Source: an uncultured Solobacterium sp.
GTDB lineage: Bacteria > Bacillota_I > Bacilli_A > Erysipelotrichales > Erysipelotrichaceae
Length of the DNA: 15,639 nucleotides
Direction: 5' to 3'
Assembly (NCBI GenBank): GCA_927911475.1
Contig: CAKMPP010000109.1
Coordinates: 1 to 15,639 of the forward strand
Part shown: positions 7,302 to 14,336 of the stretch, piece after piece
Layout of the letters: the number at the start of each line of letters is the position of its first letter
Position numbering within the stretch: the stretch's first letter is position 1
Position numbers and translations under genes: made by a program
Notes under the pieces: generated by a model
What the model was told of the DNA's origin: nothing
The model's input: the letters and a program-made list of their open reading frames with translations, nothing else
Database searches by the model: none

Positions 7302-8651
7302 ATGCCTAATTTTATTGATCCAATTGCTGAAGTGCATGCACGTGAAGTCTTAGACTCCCGTGGAAATCCAACAGTAGAATGTGAAATTACAACTGAGTCA
7401 GGTGCTTGGGGACGTGCTATCGTTCCATCAGGTGCTTCTACAGGTGAACGTGAAGCTTTAGAGCTTCGTGACGGTGACAAGAGCCGTTTCCTTGGAACAG
7501 GAACATTAAAGGCTGTTGCTAACGTAAATGAAAAGATTGCTCCAAAAGTTATCGGTTTAAATGTATTTGACCAGAACTTAATTGATAAGACAATGCTTGA
7601 TCTTGATGGAACACCATTCAAGAGCAACCTTGGTGCAAATGCTACATTAGCTGTTTCATTAGCTGCTGCTCGTGCTGCTGCTGATGCTTGTGGCTTACCA
7701 TTATACAAGTATATTGGTGGTGCAAATGCTAAGGTATTACCAATCCCAATGATGAACGTATTAAATGGTGGTAAGCATGCTGATTCTTCTGCAGACTGCC
7801 AAGAATACATGATTATGCCTGTAGGCGCTAAGAACTTACACGAAGCAGTTCGTATGGGTTCTGAAGTATTCCATAACTTAAAGAAGGTATTAAAGTCCTA
7901 CAAGTACAACACAGCTGTAGGTGACGAAGGTGGATACGCTCCATCATGCGTACCTGGAAACAACGGTCCATTAGAGACATTAGGTAACGAAGGTCCATTA
8001 GCTTTAATGGTTGAAGCTGTTGAGAAGGCTGGCTACAAGTTAGGTGAAGAAATCTGCTTCGCTATGGACTTAGCTGCTTCTGAATTCTATAACGCTGAAA
8101 AGGGTGTTTATGAATTAACACGTTCTGGTGAAGGTGATAAGACATCTGAACAGATGATCGACATGTTAGCTTCATGGGTAGAGAAGTATCCATTAATCTC
8201 AATCGAAGACGGCTTAGCTGAAAACGACTGGGATGGTTGGGTTAAGTTAACAGAACGTTTAGGCGAAAAGGTTCAGCTTGTTGGTGATGACCTCTTCGTT
8301 ACAAACACAACATATATCAAGAAGGGTATTGAATTAAAGGCAGCTAATGCTGTATTAATCAAGGTTAACCAGATTGGTACATTAACAGAAACATTAGATT
8401 CTATCGAAATGGCTAAGGAAGCTAAGTACACAGCAGTTGTATCTCACCGTTCAGGTGAATCTGAGGATTCAACAATCGCTGACTTAGTAGTTGCTACAAA
8501 CGCTGGCCAGATCAAGACAGGTTCTATGAGCCGTACAGACCGTATCGCTAAGTACAACCAGTTGATGAGAATCGAAGAAGAATTAGGTGAAGTTGCAGAA
8601 TACCGTGGAAGACAGGCTTTCTACAACGTTAAGGCTCTTTCTTCAAAATAA
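7302..8651 (+). CDS. eno: Enolase (phosphopyruvate hydratase)
   Basis: Converts 2-phosphoglycerate to phosphoenolpyruvate; also a common RNA-degradosome partner and surface protein in Bacillota (family knowledge). The 449-residue protein keeps all key residues: the SRGNPTVE N-terminal motif, GASTGERE loop, GGKH with His159, GDEGG with Glu209, Mg ligands Asp256, Glu302 and Asp329, and IKVNQIG with Lys354. SHRSGESEDSTIADLVV and the IKTGSMSR segment follow. It is somewhat longer than the usual 425-435 residues. The extra part is at about 213-232 (SCVPGNNGPLETLGNEGPLA), where most homologues have a shorter link. ATG 7302 lies nine bases after AGGAGG (7287-7292). The 59-base gap from tpiA has a short hairpin but no clear terminator or promoter, so read-through from pgk-tpiA is likely. 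Confidence 0.97.
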   Translation: MPNFIDPIAEVHAREVLDSRGNPTVECEITTESGAWGRAIVPSGASTGEREALELRDGDKSRFLGTGTLKAVANVNEKIAPKVIGLNVFDQNLIDKTMLDLDGTPFKSNLGANATLAVSLAAARAAADACGLPLYKYIGGANAKVLPIPMMNVLNGGKHADSSADCQEYMIMPVGAKNLHEAVRMGSEVFHNLKKVLKSYKYNTAVGDEGGYAPSCVPGNNGPLETLGNEGPLALMVEAVEKAGYKLGEEICFAMDLAASEFYNAEKGVYELTRSGEGDKTSEQMIDMLASWVEKYPLISIEDGLAENDWDGWVKLTERLGEKVQLVGDDLFVTNTTYIKKGIELKAANAVLIKVNQIGTLTETLDSIEMAKEAKYTAVVSHRSGESEDSTIADLVVATNAGQIKTGSMSRTDRIAKYNQLMRIEEELGEVAEYRGRQAFYNVKALSSK

Positions 8652-8661
8652 GAATGATTTG

Positions 8662-8690
8662 AAAAAGTTCACTCATATGTGAACTTTTTT
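8662..8690 (+). terminator. Intrinsic terminator after eno
   Basis: AAAAAGTTCAC and GTGAACTTTTT form a perfect 11-bp stem around TCATAT, with six T in total on the right. The A/T symmetry means it can also stop transcripts coming from the convergent minus-strand gene. Confidence 0.9.
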
Positions 8691-8712
8691 CATAAATATA
8701 GATTTTGTATAG

Positions 8713-8745
8713 ACTATGAATTTACTATTGGTATAAATTCATAGT
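8713..8745. repeat. Perfect 12-bp inverted repeat in the convergent intergenic region
   Basis: ACTATGAATTTA (8713-8724) and TAAATTCATAGT (8734-8745) are exact reverse complements separated by nine bases. No T run follows on either strand. It overlaps a promoter-like sequence (TTGGTA 8728-8733, 18 bases, GATAAT 8752-8757), so it could be an operator or, less likely, an RNA hairpin. Confidence 0.6.
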
Positions 8746-8762
8746 AAATATGATAATATAAT
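8728..8762 (+). promoter_or_regulatory. Candidate promoter inside the eno downstream region
   Basis: TTGGTA (8728-8733) with GATAAT (8752-8757) at 18-base spacing; a perfect TATAAT also occurs at 8757-8762 without a good -35. Such boxes are common by chance in AT-rich DNA. The case rests on the inverted repeat over the -35 and on a possible terminator downstream. Confidence 0.3.
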
Positions 8763-8781
8763 CAATACCCATTTATGGCTC

Positions 8782-8841
8782 CCTCTCTAGTTCATTTCTT
8801 TCATAGCAAAAAGATAATAATATGAGAGGTTTTTTATTTTT
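8782..8841 (+). ncRNA. Speculative 3' part of a small RNA with a large-loop terminator
   Basis: CCTCTC (8782-8787) can pair with GAGAGG (8824-8829), directly followed by TTTTTTATTTTT. That resembles a terminator, though the stem is short and the loop of 36 bases is long. With the candidate promoter at 8728-8757 it would give a transcript of about 75 bases. The only ORF in it (ATG 8775, 16 codons) has no ribosome binding site. Confidence 0.2.
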
Positions 8842-8867
8842 GCAGGTACCTCAAGTGTCTTTATATA

Positions 8868-9263
8868 TTATTTGTGTTGTTTATTCTTTTCGATACTCCA
8901 TCCAATGATCCAACCAATCACGAGTAGATAATTTTCGATTGCTCCTACTAGATTAACGGTTTCATGCATTTGTAAATAATGAATGAAATGATTTGTACCA
9001 ATACCAATACCACCAAGAATCAAAGCCAGTAGGATGGATTGTAAATAGATCCAATTGTAATGACGATATGTAGTAATTAATATTACAAGGACTGCTATAT
9101 TCCAAAAACCAATTTCTCTTTGCCATCCTGTTGAGATACCATATGCCGCATGGCTACCCATATATTCTGGTGCGAAGATTTGAAGAACTGCAGCACCAGA
9201 TATCGCAATGATTAAAATGATAAATAATATACGTAAGAGAAGATTCATTCGCTGTTGTTTCAT
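8868..9263 (-). CDS. Small four-helix membrane protein (possibly DUF6790-like)
   Basis: A 131-residue integral membrane protein of unknown function. Four hydrophobic segments are visible at about residues 8-29, 50-66, 74-92 and 104-124, with a short charged tail (SIEKNKQHK). The stretch YGISTGWQREIGFWNIAVL before helix 2 looks like a conserved family motif; I associate it loosely with DUF6790-type proteins but could not check. The start is well supported: AGGAGG (complement of 9271-9276) precedes the ATG by seven to eight bases. It is the only minus-strand gene in the window, convergent with eno and divergent from pepV. It has its own promoter with palindromes over the -35, which suggests control by a DNA-binding regulator. 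Confidence 0.85.
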   Translation of the reverse strand: MKQQRMNLLLRILFIILIIAISGAAVLQIFAPEYMGSHAAYGISTGWQREIGFWNIAVLVILITTYRHYNWIYLQSILLALILGGIGIGTNHFIHYLQMHETVNLVGAIENYLLVIGWIIGWSIEKNKQHK

Positions 9264-9290
9264 GTTGTAGACCTCCTAAAAATATAGAAA

Positions 9291-9320
9291 ATAGTAATCT
9301 TACATGCAAGTACTTGTCAA
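9291..9320 (-). promoter_or_regulatory. Promoter of the minus-strand membrane protein gene
   Basis: Read on the minus strand: a perfect TTGACA -35 (9315-9320) and TACTAT -10 (9291-9296) with 18-base spacing. The start would be near 9284, leaving a leader of about 20 bases with the AGGAGG. Confidence 0.65.
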
Positions 9321-9326
9321 GACAAG
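9307..9326. promoter_or_regulatory. Overlapping palindromes over the -35: operator candidate
   Basis: CAAGTACTTG (9307-9316) is a perfect 10-bp palindrome, and CTTGTC-AA-GACAAG (9313-9326) is a 6-bp inverted repeat overlapping it. Together they cover the -35 box of the minus-strand promoter. This geometry suits a repressor, or an activator of MerR type, but no regulator gene lies nearby. Confidence 0.45.
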
Positions 9327-9400
9327 CCAAATAATTCGTGTTGAATCCCAAAAAAATACAAACAATTTATCATGTGAATTCCCTTAAAAAAAGAATTGAA

Positions 9401-9409
9401 TGATACTAT
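9401..9409 (+). promoter_or_regulatory. Probable -10 of the pepV promoter
   Basis: TGATACTAT is an extended -10 (TGn plus TACTAT). No convincing -35 is seen at the right spacing. The AGGAGG of pepV starts only seven bases downstream, so the leader would be short, about 15 bases. Confidence 0.4.
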
Positions 9410-9430
9410 TAATGTAGGAGGATTTCAAAG

Positions 9431-10810
9431 ATGAAATTTATTGATGAAGCACGTGCGTATCAAGATAATATGATTGAAGATTTACGACAACTTGTAAAGA
9501 TTGAATCCGTACGTGATGATGCAGCTGCGACAAAAGAAGCACCTTTTGGACCAAACATTGCAAAGTGCTTAGACAAAGCACTAGAGATTGGTAAACGTGA
9601 TGGTTTTAAAGTAGAGAATGTAGATGGTTATGCTGGTGTGATTCAGTATGGTGATTTAGAAGAATCTGTTGGTGTACTTGGGCATTTGGATGTTGTGCCT
9701 ATCGGTGATGGCTGGACTTTTGATCCACTTGGTGGAGAAATCAAAGATGGCTATATCATGGGTAGAGGTACTTGTGATGATAAGGGTCCTGCAATTGCGG
9801 CGTATTATGCAATGAAGATTTTAAAGGATAAGGGCTATAAACTAAAACATAATATTCAAATGATTTTGGGTACAGATGAGGAAAATACTTCTGCTGGTAT
9901 TCTTTATTACAAGAAAGTACGTAAGAATCCAATTATGGGTATCGTACCAGATGCGGATTTCCCATGTATCTATGCAGAAAAGGGTATCTTAGATTTTTCT
10001 GCACAGGGAAAGGTTGATTCCTGTATCAAGTATATGAAGTCTGGTACTGCATTTAATGTAGTTATCAGTAAGGCAGATGTTATCGTTGATAAGCCACTTG
10101 CCAAGGACTACTTTGAGAAGTTCTTACTTGCAAATGAACTAACTGGTAAATGCCATGAGGATGAAGCTGGATCACATTACCACATTGATGGTAAGCCATT
10201 CCACGCATCTCGTCCTTATATGGGTGTAAATGCGGCTGTAAAGATGTTTGAATTTGTTGGTAGCTGTTATAACGATGAATTTAGCTTAAACGCTGTAAAG
10301 TTATTTAAGGATCCATATGGTGTTGGATTGAAGGTTGCTTATGATGGAGCGTACATGGGTCCTTTAACTTTCAATATGGGTAAAGCCAATATTGAAGATG
10401 GGCATGTGTACTTTGCATTAGACTATCGTTATCCAAATGAGTGCGAAGGTAGTGATCTACTAAAGAGAAGCGCAGATATTATCAAGGAAGTATTACATAT
10501 TGAAACTGAACTTGTAGATGATTCTAAGTGGTTATTAAATGATCCTAATAGTGAACTCATTCAGACATGCTTGAAGCACTATCGTGCATTTAGTGGAGAT
10601 ACTTATACACCTCCTCTACGTATTGGTGGTGGTACATATGCGCGTAGTTTTGATAACTTTGCGGCATTTGGACCTATTTTCCCAACGCGTGAATATGCGT
10701 CATGGGTAGGTGCTGAACATGAAGCAGATGAAGGATTTGAAATTGAAACGATGATTCTTGCTTGCGCAATTTACGCAAATGTTCTATTTGATTTAGCTTG
10801 TGAACAATAA
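9431..10810 (+). CDS. pepV: Dipeptidase PepV (M20 metallopeptidase family)
   Basis: Cytosolic zinc dipeptidase, cleaving dipeptides and related beta-alanyl or Xaa-His substrates in peptide turnover. The 459-residue protein is close to the usual 465. Metal-site motifs are in order: GHLDVVP (His85, Asp87), GTCDDKGP (Asp116/117, bridging), GTDEENTSAG (Glu150/151, general base), PDADFP (about residue 174) and AEHEADEGF (His430). The middle lid domain has HASRPYMGVNAA, typical of the PepV/Sapep group. ATG 9431 is nine bases after AGGAGG (9416-9421). It is a single-gene unit with its own terminator; the upstream neighbour is divergent. Confidence 0.94.
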   Translation: MKFIDEARAYQDNMIEDLRQLVKIESVRDDAAATKEAPFGPNIAKCLDKALEIGKRDGFKVENVDGYAGVIQYGDLEESVGVLGHLDVVPIGDGWTFDPLGGEIKDGYIMGRGTCDDKGPAIAAYYAMKILKDKGYKLKHNIQMILGTDEENTSAGILYYKKVRKNPIMGIVPDADFPCIYAEKGILDFSAQGKVDSCIKYMKSGTAFNVVISKADVIVDKPLAKDYFEKFLLANELTGKCHEDEAGSHYHIDGKPFHASRPYMGVNAAVKMFEFVGSCYNDEFSLNAVKLFKDPYGVGLKVAYDGAYMGPLTFNMGKANIEDGHVYFALDYRYPNECEGSDLLKRSADIIKEVLHIETELVDDSKWLLNDPNSELIQTCLKHYRAFSGDTYTPPLRIGGGTYARSFDNFAAFGPIFPTREYASWVGAEHEADEGFEIETMILACAIYANVLFDLACEQ

Positions 10811-10830
10811 AGAACTAAATGATTTAAATT

Positions 10831-10859
10831 AGGAAGTATCTACGGATACTTCCTTTTTA
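10831..10859 (+). terminator. Intrinsic terminator after pepV
   Basis: AGGAAGTATC and GATACTTCCT form a perfect 10-bp stem with the tetraloop TACG, followed by TTTTTAT. It starts 20 bases after the pepV stop. Confidence 0.93.
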
Positions 10860-10910
10860 TGATAGAGAATCCATGTGCCAATGGTGTAATTATGTGGTTA
10901 AATAATAGGT

Positions 10911-12704
10911 ATGAAAACAACCAAGAACTTACCAGAACAAGATAGAGTATTTTCATTACGATATTATTGGCATGGGTTACCAGAAATTTTGTATTATCAG
11001 ATTCCTGCAAAAATCATTCTGTTTATGATGGTTTCTTTTGCAGAAGGAATCTTGGGCTCTATTATGAATCTAACAGGTATCTACTCTGTCAGTAGTGGGG
11101 AACTTCCATCATTACTACGTAGCTGGTATGGTTGGGCTGTATTAATTGCTTTATCAATAGTATTTACGATATATATGGCACTTGATATTATCATACTGAT
11201 TTTATTAAGTCGTAATATTCTATATAATCAAAAGAAAAAGATGAGGGAAATCATCTCTACTGCAATTCGTGTATCTCGAAAGTTCATTAATTTTCGGGGA
11301 TGTTTGATTGGAATGTATTTTGCGGTTATTATCCCGCTTAATACCGCAATGATAGGTTTACGTCTAACAAAACATGCGGTACCACAGTTTATTTATTCTG
11401 TCATACGCACAAACTATTTGTATATGCTTGCATATGTTATTTTAGTGCTACTTTTAGACTTTGTTGGAATTATTCATATTTTTACTTTCCATGGAGTTCT
11501 TTTTGATAACTATTCGCTAGCTACATCTATGCATGAATCAAGGAGTTTATTTTTCAAGAATTGGAAGAATATTATTTTGTCGTATTTAAAATTCTTTGGG
11601 ATGTTCTTATTGATACTTGTAGTAGGAGTGGTGAGTATTATTGTTATACCGTACTATGTATCACATTGGATTATGCAAGCGAAATTCTGGTATCACTATT
11701 TGATTATTATGGTAGTGATTCTGGGTCTTATTTTTATCTTCTTATTTACAATGATATTTATTCAAGCACAAGCAATGTGTATCACTCGTGTCTATGACGA
11801 ATGCACACTTGCAGGATATCAAGAAGAAAAGTTTACAACACCAGTTCTATTCCAAAAAAGTTTCCGCTTTGTTATATCGATAAGTCTTTTGGCATCACTT
11901 TTATTGGGATACGTTGGTGCGATGATTTTTGATGACTTATTCCCAAAGGAATATGCAACAGAAGTAATTGCACATCGCGGTGGCGGAGATTTATCGACAG
12001 AAAACACAGTAGAGTCAATTCGTGCAGCAATAGAGGTTGGTGCTACTGCATCGGAAATAGATGTTCAAAGAACTGCAGATGGTCATTATGTCATCTTCCA
12101 TGATAATACGCTAAAACGCTTATGTGATGATCCACGTACAATACAGGAGCTCACGTTAGAGGAGATTAAGAAACTTAGAATTACAGCCCCTGATGGTCAT
12201 CAGGTGAGAATCGCAACATTAGAAGAGATACTAAATACTGCAAAAGATGAAATTAAACTCTATATTGAATTAAAGGGAAAGAGTGCAGGTATGCAGATGG
12301 CAAATGATGTCTATCAAATGCTTGTGGAAAGAGATATGGTCAATCAAGTACGTATTATTAGTTTGAATGCAAACTTGATTAGTCAAGTGGAACGAACCTA
12401 TCCTGATGTAGAAACAGAGTATCTATGCTTTATTGCCTATGGAGAAATAGAGACGATGGAAGTGGATGCGGTTGGGTTGGAAGAAGAATTAGCAACGTCA
12501 AAAAGAATTGATAACCTACATGAAGCAGGAAAGAAAGTGGATGTATGGACTGCAAATTCCTTTGGATCAATCATACGCTTTATGGTATCAGATGTAGATG
12601 GTATTATCACAGATAGTGTTCAACTGGCCTTGAACATTAGAGATGGAAAGAGTGATTTACCTGACTTTACAAGGCTATTACGAATATTCTTCCCACAATT
12701 TTAA
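10911..12704 (+). CDS. Membrane-anchored glycerophosphodiester phosphodiesterase
   Basis: 597 residues in two parts. Residues 30-340 hold about seven membrane helices (for example 34-56, 73-97, 128-150, 166-192, 221-248, 262-286 and 319-337), matching the GDPD-associated membrane domain (GPDPase_memb type). Residues 350-590 are a GDPD TIM-barrel with AHRGG (His355, Arg356), ENT, SEIDVQ (Glu382, Asp384) and FHDN (His397), and the usual end VDGIITD. The family hydrolyses glycerophosphodiesters to glycerol-3-phosphate and an alcohol; with a membrane anchor, lipid or lipoteichoic-acid-derived substrates are possible (inference). The frame is closed by a stop at 10899-10901, so ATG 10911 is the first possible ATG. 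It has no Shine-Dalgarno sequence, only AATAGGT before it, unlike its neighbours. It may use a very short leader. Confidence 0.93.
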   Translation: MKTTKNLPEQDRVFSLRYYWHGLPEILYYQIPAKIILFMMVSFAEGILGSIMNLTGIYSVSSGELPSLLRSWYGWAVLIALSIVFTIYMALDIIILILLSRNILYNQKKKMREIISTAIRVSRKFINFRGCLIGMYFAVIIPLNTAMIGLRLTKHAVPQFIYSVIRTNYLYMLAYVILVLLLDFVGIIHIFTFHGVLFDNYSLATSMHESRSLFFKNWKNIILSYLKFFGMFLLILVVGVVSIIVIPYYVSHWIMQAKFWYHYLIIMVVILGLIFIFLFTMIFIQAQAMCITRVYDECTLAGYQEEKFTTPVLFQKSFRFVISISLLASLLLGYVGAMIFDDLFPKEYATEVIAHRGGGDLSTENTVESIRAAIEVGATASEIDVQRTADGHYVIFHDNTLKRLCDDPRTIQELTLEEIKKLRITAPDGHQVRIATLEEILNTAKDEIKLYIELKGKSAGMQMANDVYQMLVERDMVNQVRIISLNANLISQVERTYPDVETEYLCFIAYGEIETMEVDAVGLEEELATSKRIDNLHEAGKKVDVWTANSFGSIIRFMVSDVDGIITDSVQLALNIRDGKSDLPDFTRLLRIFFPQF

Positions 12705-12783
12705 TATGCATGCATGTATTTTGTGAGTGATATATATCTAAATAATTTATAATGTATTAATTTTCTTACAATCAACAATGATG

Positions 12784-12789
12784 TATAAT
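12784..12789 (+). promoter_or_regulatory. -10-like TATAAT before the acidic-tail membrane protein gene
   Basis: A perfect TATAAT directly abuts the left arm of the hairpin at 12790-12839. No good -35 at 16-18 bases (TTTTCT at 12761-12766; TTACAA at 12766-12771 is too close). If used, transcription would start inside the left arm, so the RNA could not form the complete hairpin. Confidence 0.35.
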
Positions 12790-12839
12790 AAAACCACTGT
12801 AAAGATAAGGTGAATCATTCCTGGCTTTATAGTGGTTTT
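12790..12839 (+). terminator. Long hairpin between the GDPD gene and the next gene (terminator or regulatory element)
   Basis: AAAACCACTGTAAAG (12790-12804) pairs with CTTTATAGTGGTTTT (12825-12839) over 15 bp with one G-U. The 20-base loop has its own small GAA/TTC pairing. The A-run left and TTTT right resemble a bidirectional terminator, which would end the GDPD transcript 86-135 bases after its stop. It lies only 20 bases before the next start codon, so it could also act as a leader structure. It does not resemble any riboswitch I know. Confidence 0.6.
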
Positions 12840-12859
12840 ATAAATATAAGGGAGATAAT

Positions 12860-14011
12860 ATGGAAAACTTCATTCGTAATTTAACAAAAGAGAAAACTCT
12901 GATTAATAAAGTATTCCTTGCATTATTATGCAGCCAGCTGGCAATCATTATAACTTCATTCTTTAAGATTGCAGTATTGCCAAGTTTTGGGAAACTAAAT
13001 CTATATGCAATGGCTAGTATGGCAACACTATTTTTGATTTCATCAGTCATTGAAATAGTGTTTACATTAAAGAAAAATGAAAAAGTATTTATTACACTTA
13101 GAATTGTTAACTTGTTATGGCTATTTAGTTTAATTGGACATCTCGTAAAGCAAATTGAAAATTTACAAAAGACAGAAGCTCTTATAGATTTTGGTACTGG
13201 TGTGGTAGAGAATCTTTATTCATGGTTATCATTTGGAATTGTTAATTTCTCAATCCCTAGATCTGGATATTCTTATTTATTAGGTACAGTCAATGTTATT
13301 CGCATTCTAGCGGATATTAGTTTGGTTATCTTACTAATATTTGTATATTTAAGATTTTTCAAAAAGGATGAATTTGATACGACACCATGTTTTGAAGGTA
13401 GTTTAATTGCAAAGTTACAGGCTGCATATAAAGCAGATAAGGTTGTAACAGGAGCAAGTATTGCATTAATTATTTCACCATTCTTGAGATTTATGAGTAA
13501 TGGTCGTATTGAAGTACCTGCATTCGGTACAAGACCATTCGTTGCATCAGCGATCATAGCTCTTGGTGTATTTGTGATTCGTGGTGTACTTGTAAAAGAT
13601 GAACAGAAATTAGAGAAATCTATCCTTATAGCGCTAATTTCATTTATCATTTGGAATCCAATCTTTGCGTTTCGTCAGGGTGTTGGTATAGGATATCTAT
13701 TATATTTAGTTGCGATTATTACACTTGGTGTTGTCTATATTAAACGCCGTGACGCAAAGAAAGTAGTAGAACCACAGCCTGTAAAGCAAGAAGAAACTAC
13801 AAAACCTGAAGTATCTGTAAAGGAAGAAGAAACTGTTACAGTGGAAGAGCAGGCTGTTAAAGACGAGCAACCAGCTGATAAAGAAGAATCAAAACCTGAA
13901 GAAACTATCCAGGAAGAGAAAACTGTAGTAGAAGAACAGCCTGTTAAGGATGAGGGTGTTGTAAATGAAGAAACTTCTAAATCAGAAGAAGAGGATCCTG
14001 AGAAGAAGTAA
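12860..14011 (+). CDS. Polytopic membrane protein with an acidic repeat C-terminal tail, function unknown
   Basis: Not recognised as a named family. 383 residues: about eight membrane helices between residues 17 and 295 (approximately 17-39, 48-68, 79-97, 140-165, 196-212, 228-246, 254-270, 275-293), then a hydrophilic tail from about 297 to the end. The tail is rich in Glu, Lys and Val, is probably disordered, and holds three copies of the pattern V-[VT]-E-[PE]-Q-[PA]-V-K-[QD]-E starting near residues 302, 327 and 356. KRRDAKK just after the last helix, by the positive-inside rule, suggests the tail is cytoplasmic. ATG 12860 follows AGGGAG (12849-12854). No signal peptide cleavage site is evident. 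It stands between unrelated genes, so context gives no function. Confidence 0.85.
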   Translation: MENFIRNLTKEKTLINKVFLALLCSQLAIIITSFFKIAVLPSFGKLNLYAMASMATLFLISSVIEIVFTLKKNEKVFITLRIVNLLWLFSLIGHLVKQIENLQKTEALIDFGTGVVENLYSWLSFGIVNFSIPRSGYSYLLGTVNVIRILADISLVILLIFVYLRFFKKDEFDTTPCFEGSLIAKLQAAYKADKVVTGASIALIISPFLRFMSNGRIEVPAFGTRPFVASAIIALGVFVIRGVLVKDEQKLEKSILIALISFIIWNPIFAFRQGVGIGYLLYLVAIITLGVVYIKRRDAKKVVEPQPVKQEETTKPEVSVKEEETVTVEEQAVKDEQPADKEESKPEETIQEEKTVVEEQPVKDEGVVNEETSKSEEEDPEKK

Positions 14012-14019
14012 AGTGGTAT

Positions 14020-14048
14020 TGGACATCAATATAAAGCGATGTTATAAT
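14020..14048 (+). promoter_or_regulatory. Strong promoter of secG
   Basis: TGGACA (14020-14025, 5/6) and TATAAT (14043-14048, 6/6) with 17-base spacing, plus an extended -10 TG at 14040-14041. This is the best vegetative promoter match in the window. It begins nine bases after the previous stop codon. Confidence 0.8.
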
Positions 14049-14076
14049 ACTGTGGCAAGCGAAAGGAGCTTTTTAG

Positions 14077-14302
14077 ATGCTTAACGCTATATTAATGGTT
14101 GTATCGGCTTTGCTGATTATTTTATCACTATTACAGGGTGGAAAATCTGACGGTATTTCTAGTGCATTCACTGGAAATGGCGGTTTAAATCTATTTGCCA
14201 ACACAAAGGAAAGAGGATCTGAAAAGGTCATTTCTAATCTAACGTTGGTACTTGGAATTGCATTTTTTTGCTTTAGTTATCGCGATAAGAGTGATTAAGT
14301 AA
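14077..14302 (+). CDS. secG: Preprotein translocase subunit SecG, apparent frameshift in the last helix
   Basis: Small accessory subunit of the SecYEG export channel. Two membrane helices (about residues 4-18 and 53-72) flank the polar loop with GLNLFANTKERGSEK, typical of Gram-positive SecG; the LLQGGKSDGISSAFTGNGG segment is also characteristic. As given, the frame runs to a stop at 14298 and ends in an odd polar tail (CFSYRDKSD) that breaks helix 2. Removing one T from the seven-T run at 14263-14269 gives ...GIAFFALVIAIRVIK and a stop at 14300-14302, the expected hydrophobic helix and length of about 74. AAAGGAG (14062-14068) lies eight bases before the ATG. The restored stop abuts the terminator. 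secG followed by rnr is common in Bacillota. Confidence 0.92.
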
Positions 14303-14322
14303 CCGGTGAAAGCCGGTTTTTT
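14301..14322 (+). terminator. Intrinsic terminator between secG and rnr
   Basis: AACCGGT and GCCGGTT form a 7-bp stem (one T-G pair) with the stable loop GAAA, followed by four more T. It overlaps the restored secG stop codon by two bases. It should reduce read-through into rnr. Confidence 0.85.
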
Positions 14323-14336
14323 CTTACGAAGAGACA

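Noticed and set aside
7298..7810. Long minus-strand ORF opposite eno (170 codons), and similar ones opposite pgk and the acidic-tail gene
   Set aside because: They mirror strongly biased coding sequence on the other strand, have no ribosome binding site and give composition unlike real proteins.
8775..8825. 16-codon ORF in the eno downstream region as a toxin or leader peptide
   Set aside because: No ribosome binding site, no match to known small toxins, and such short ORFs are common by chance.
8782..8829. T-box leader signal on the minus strand (AGGGAGCC-like)
   Set aside because: It lacks the conserved T-box core and lies downstream, not upstream, of the minus-strand gene.
11561..11797. 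Plus-strand 78-codon ORF inside the GDPD gene
   Set aside because: Out-of-frame shadow of a membrane-helix coding region, with no ribosome binding site.
12790..12839. Known riboswitch class for the hairpin
   Set aside because: I could not match its loop or junction to preQ1, SAM, TPP, fluoride, guanidine or c-di-GMP consensus elements; a single long hairpin lacks their architecture.
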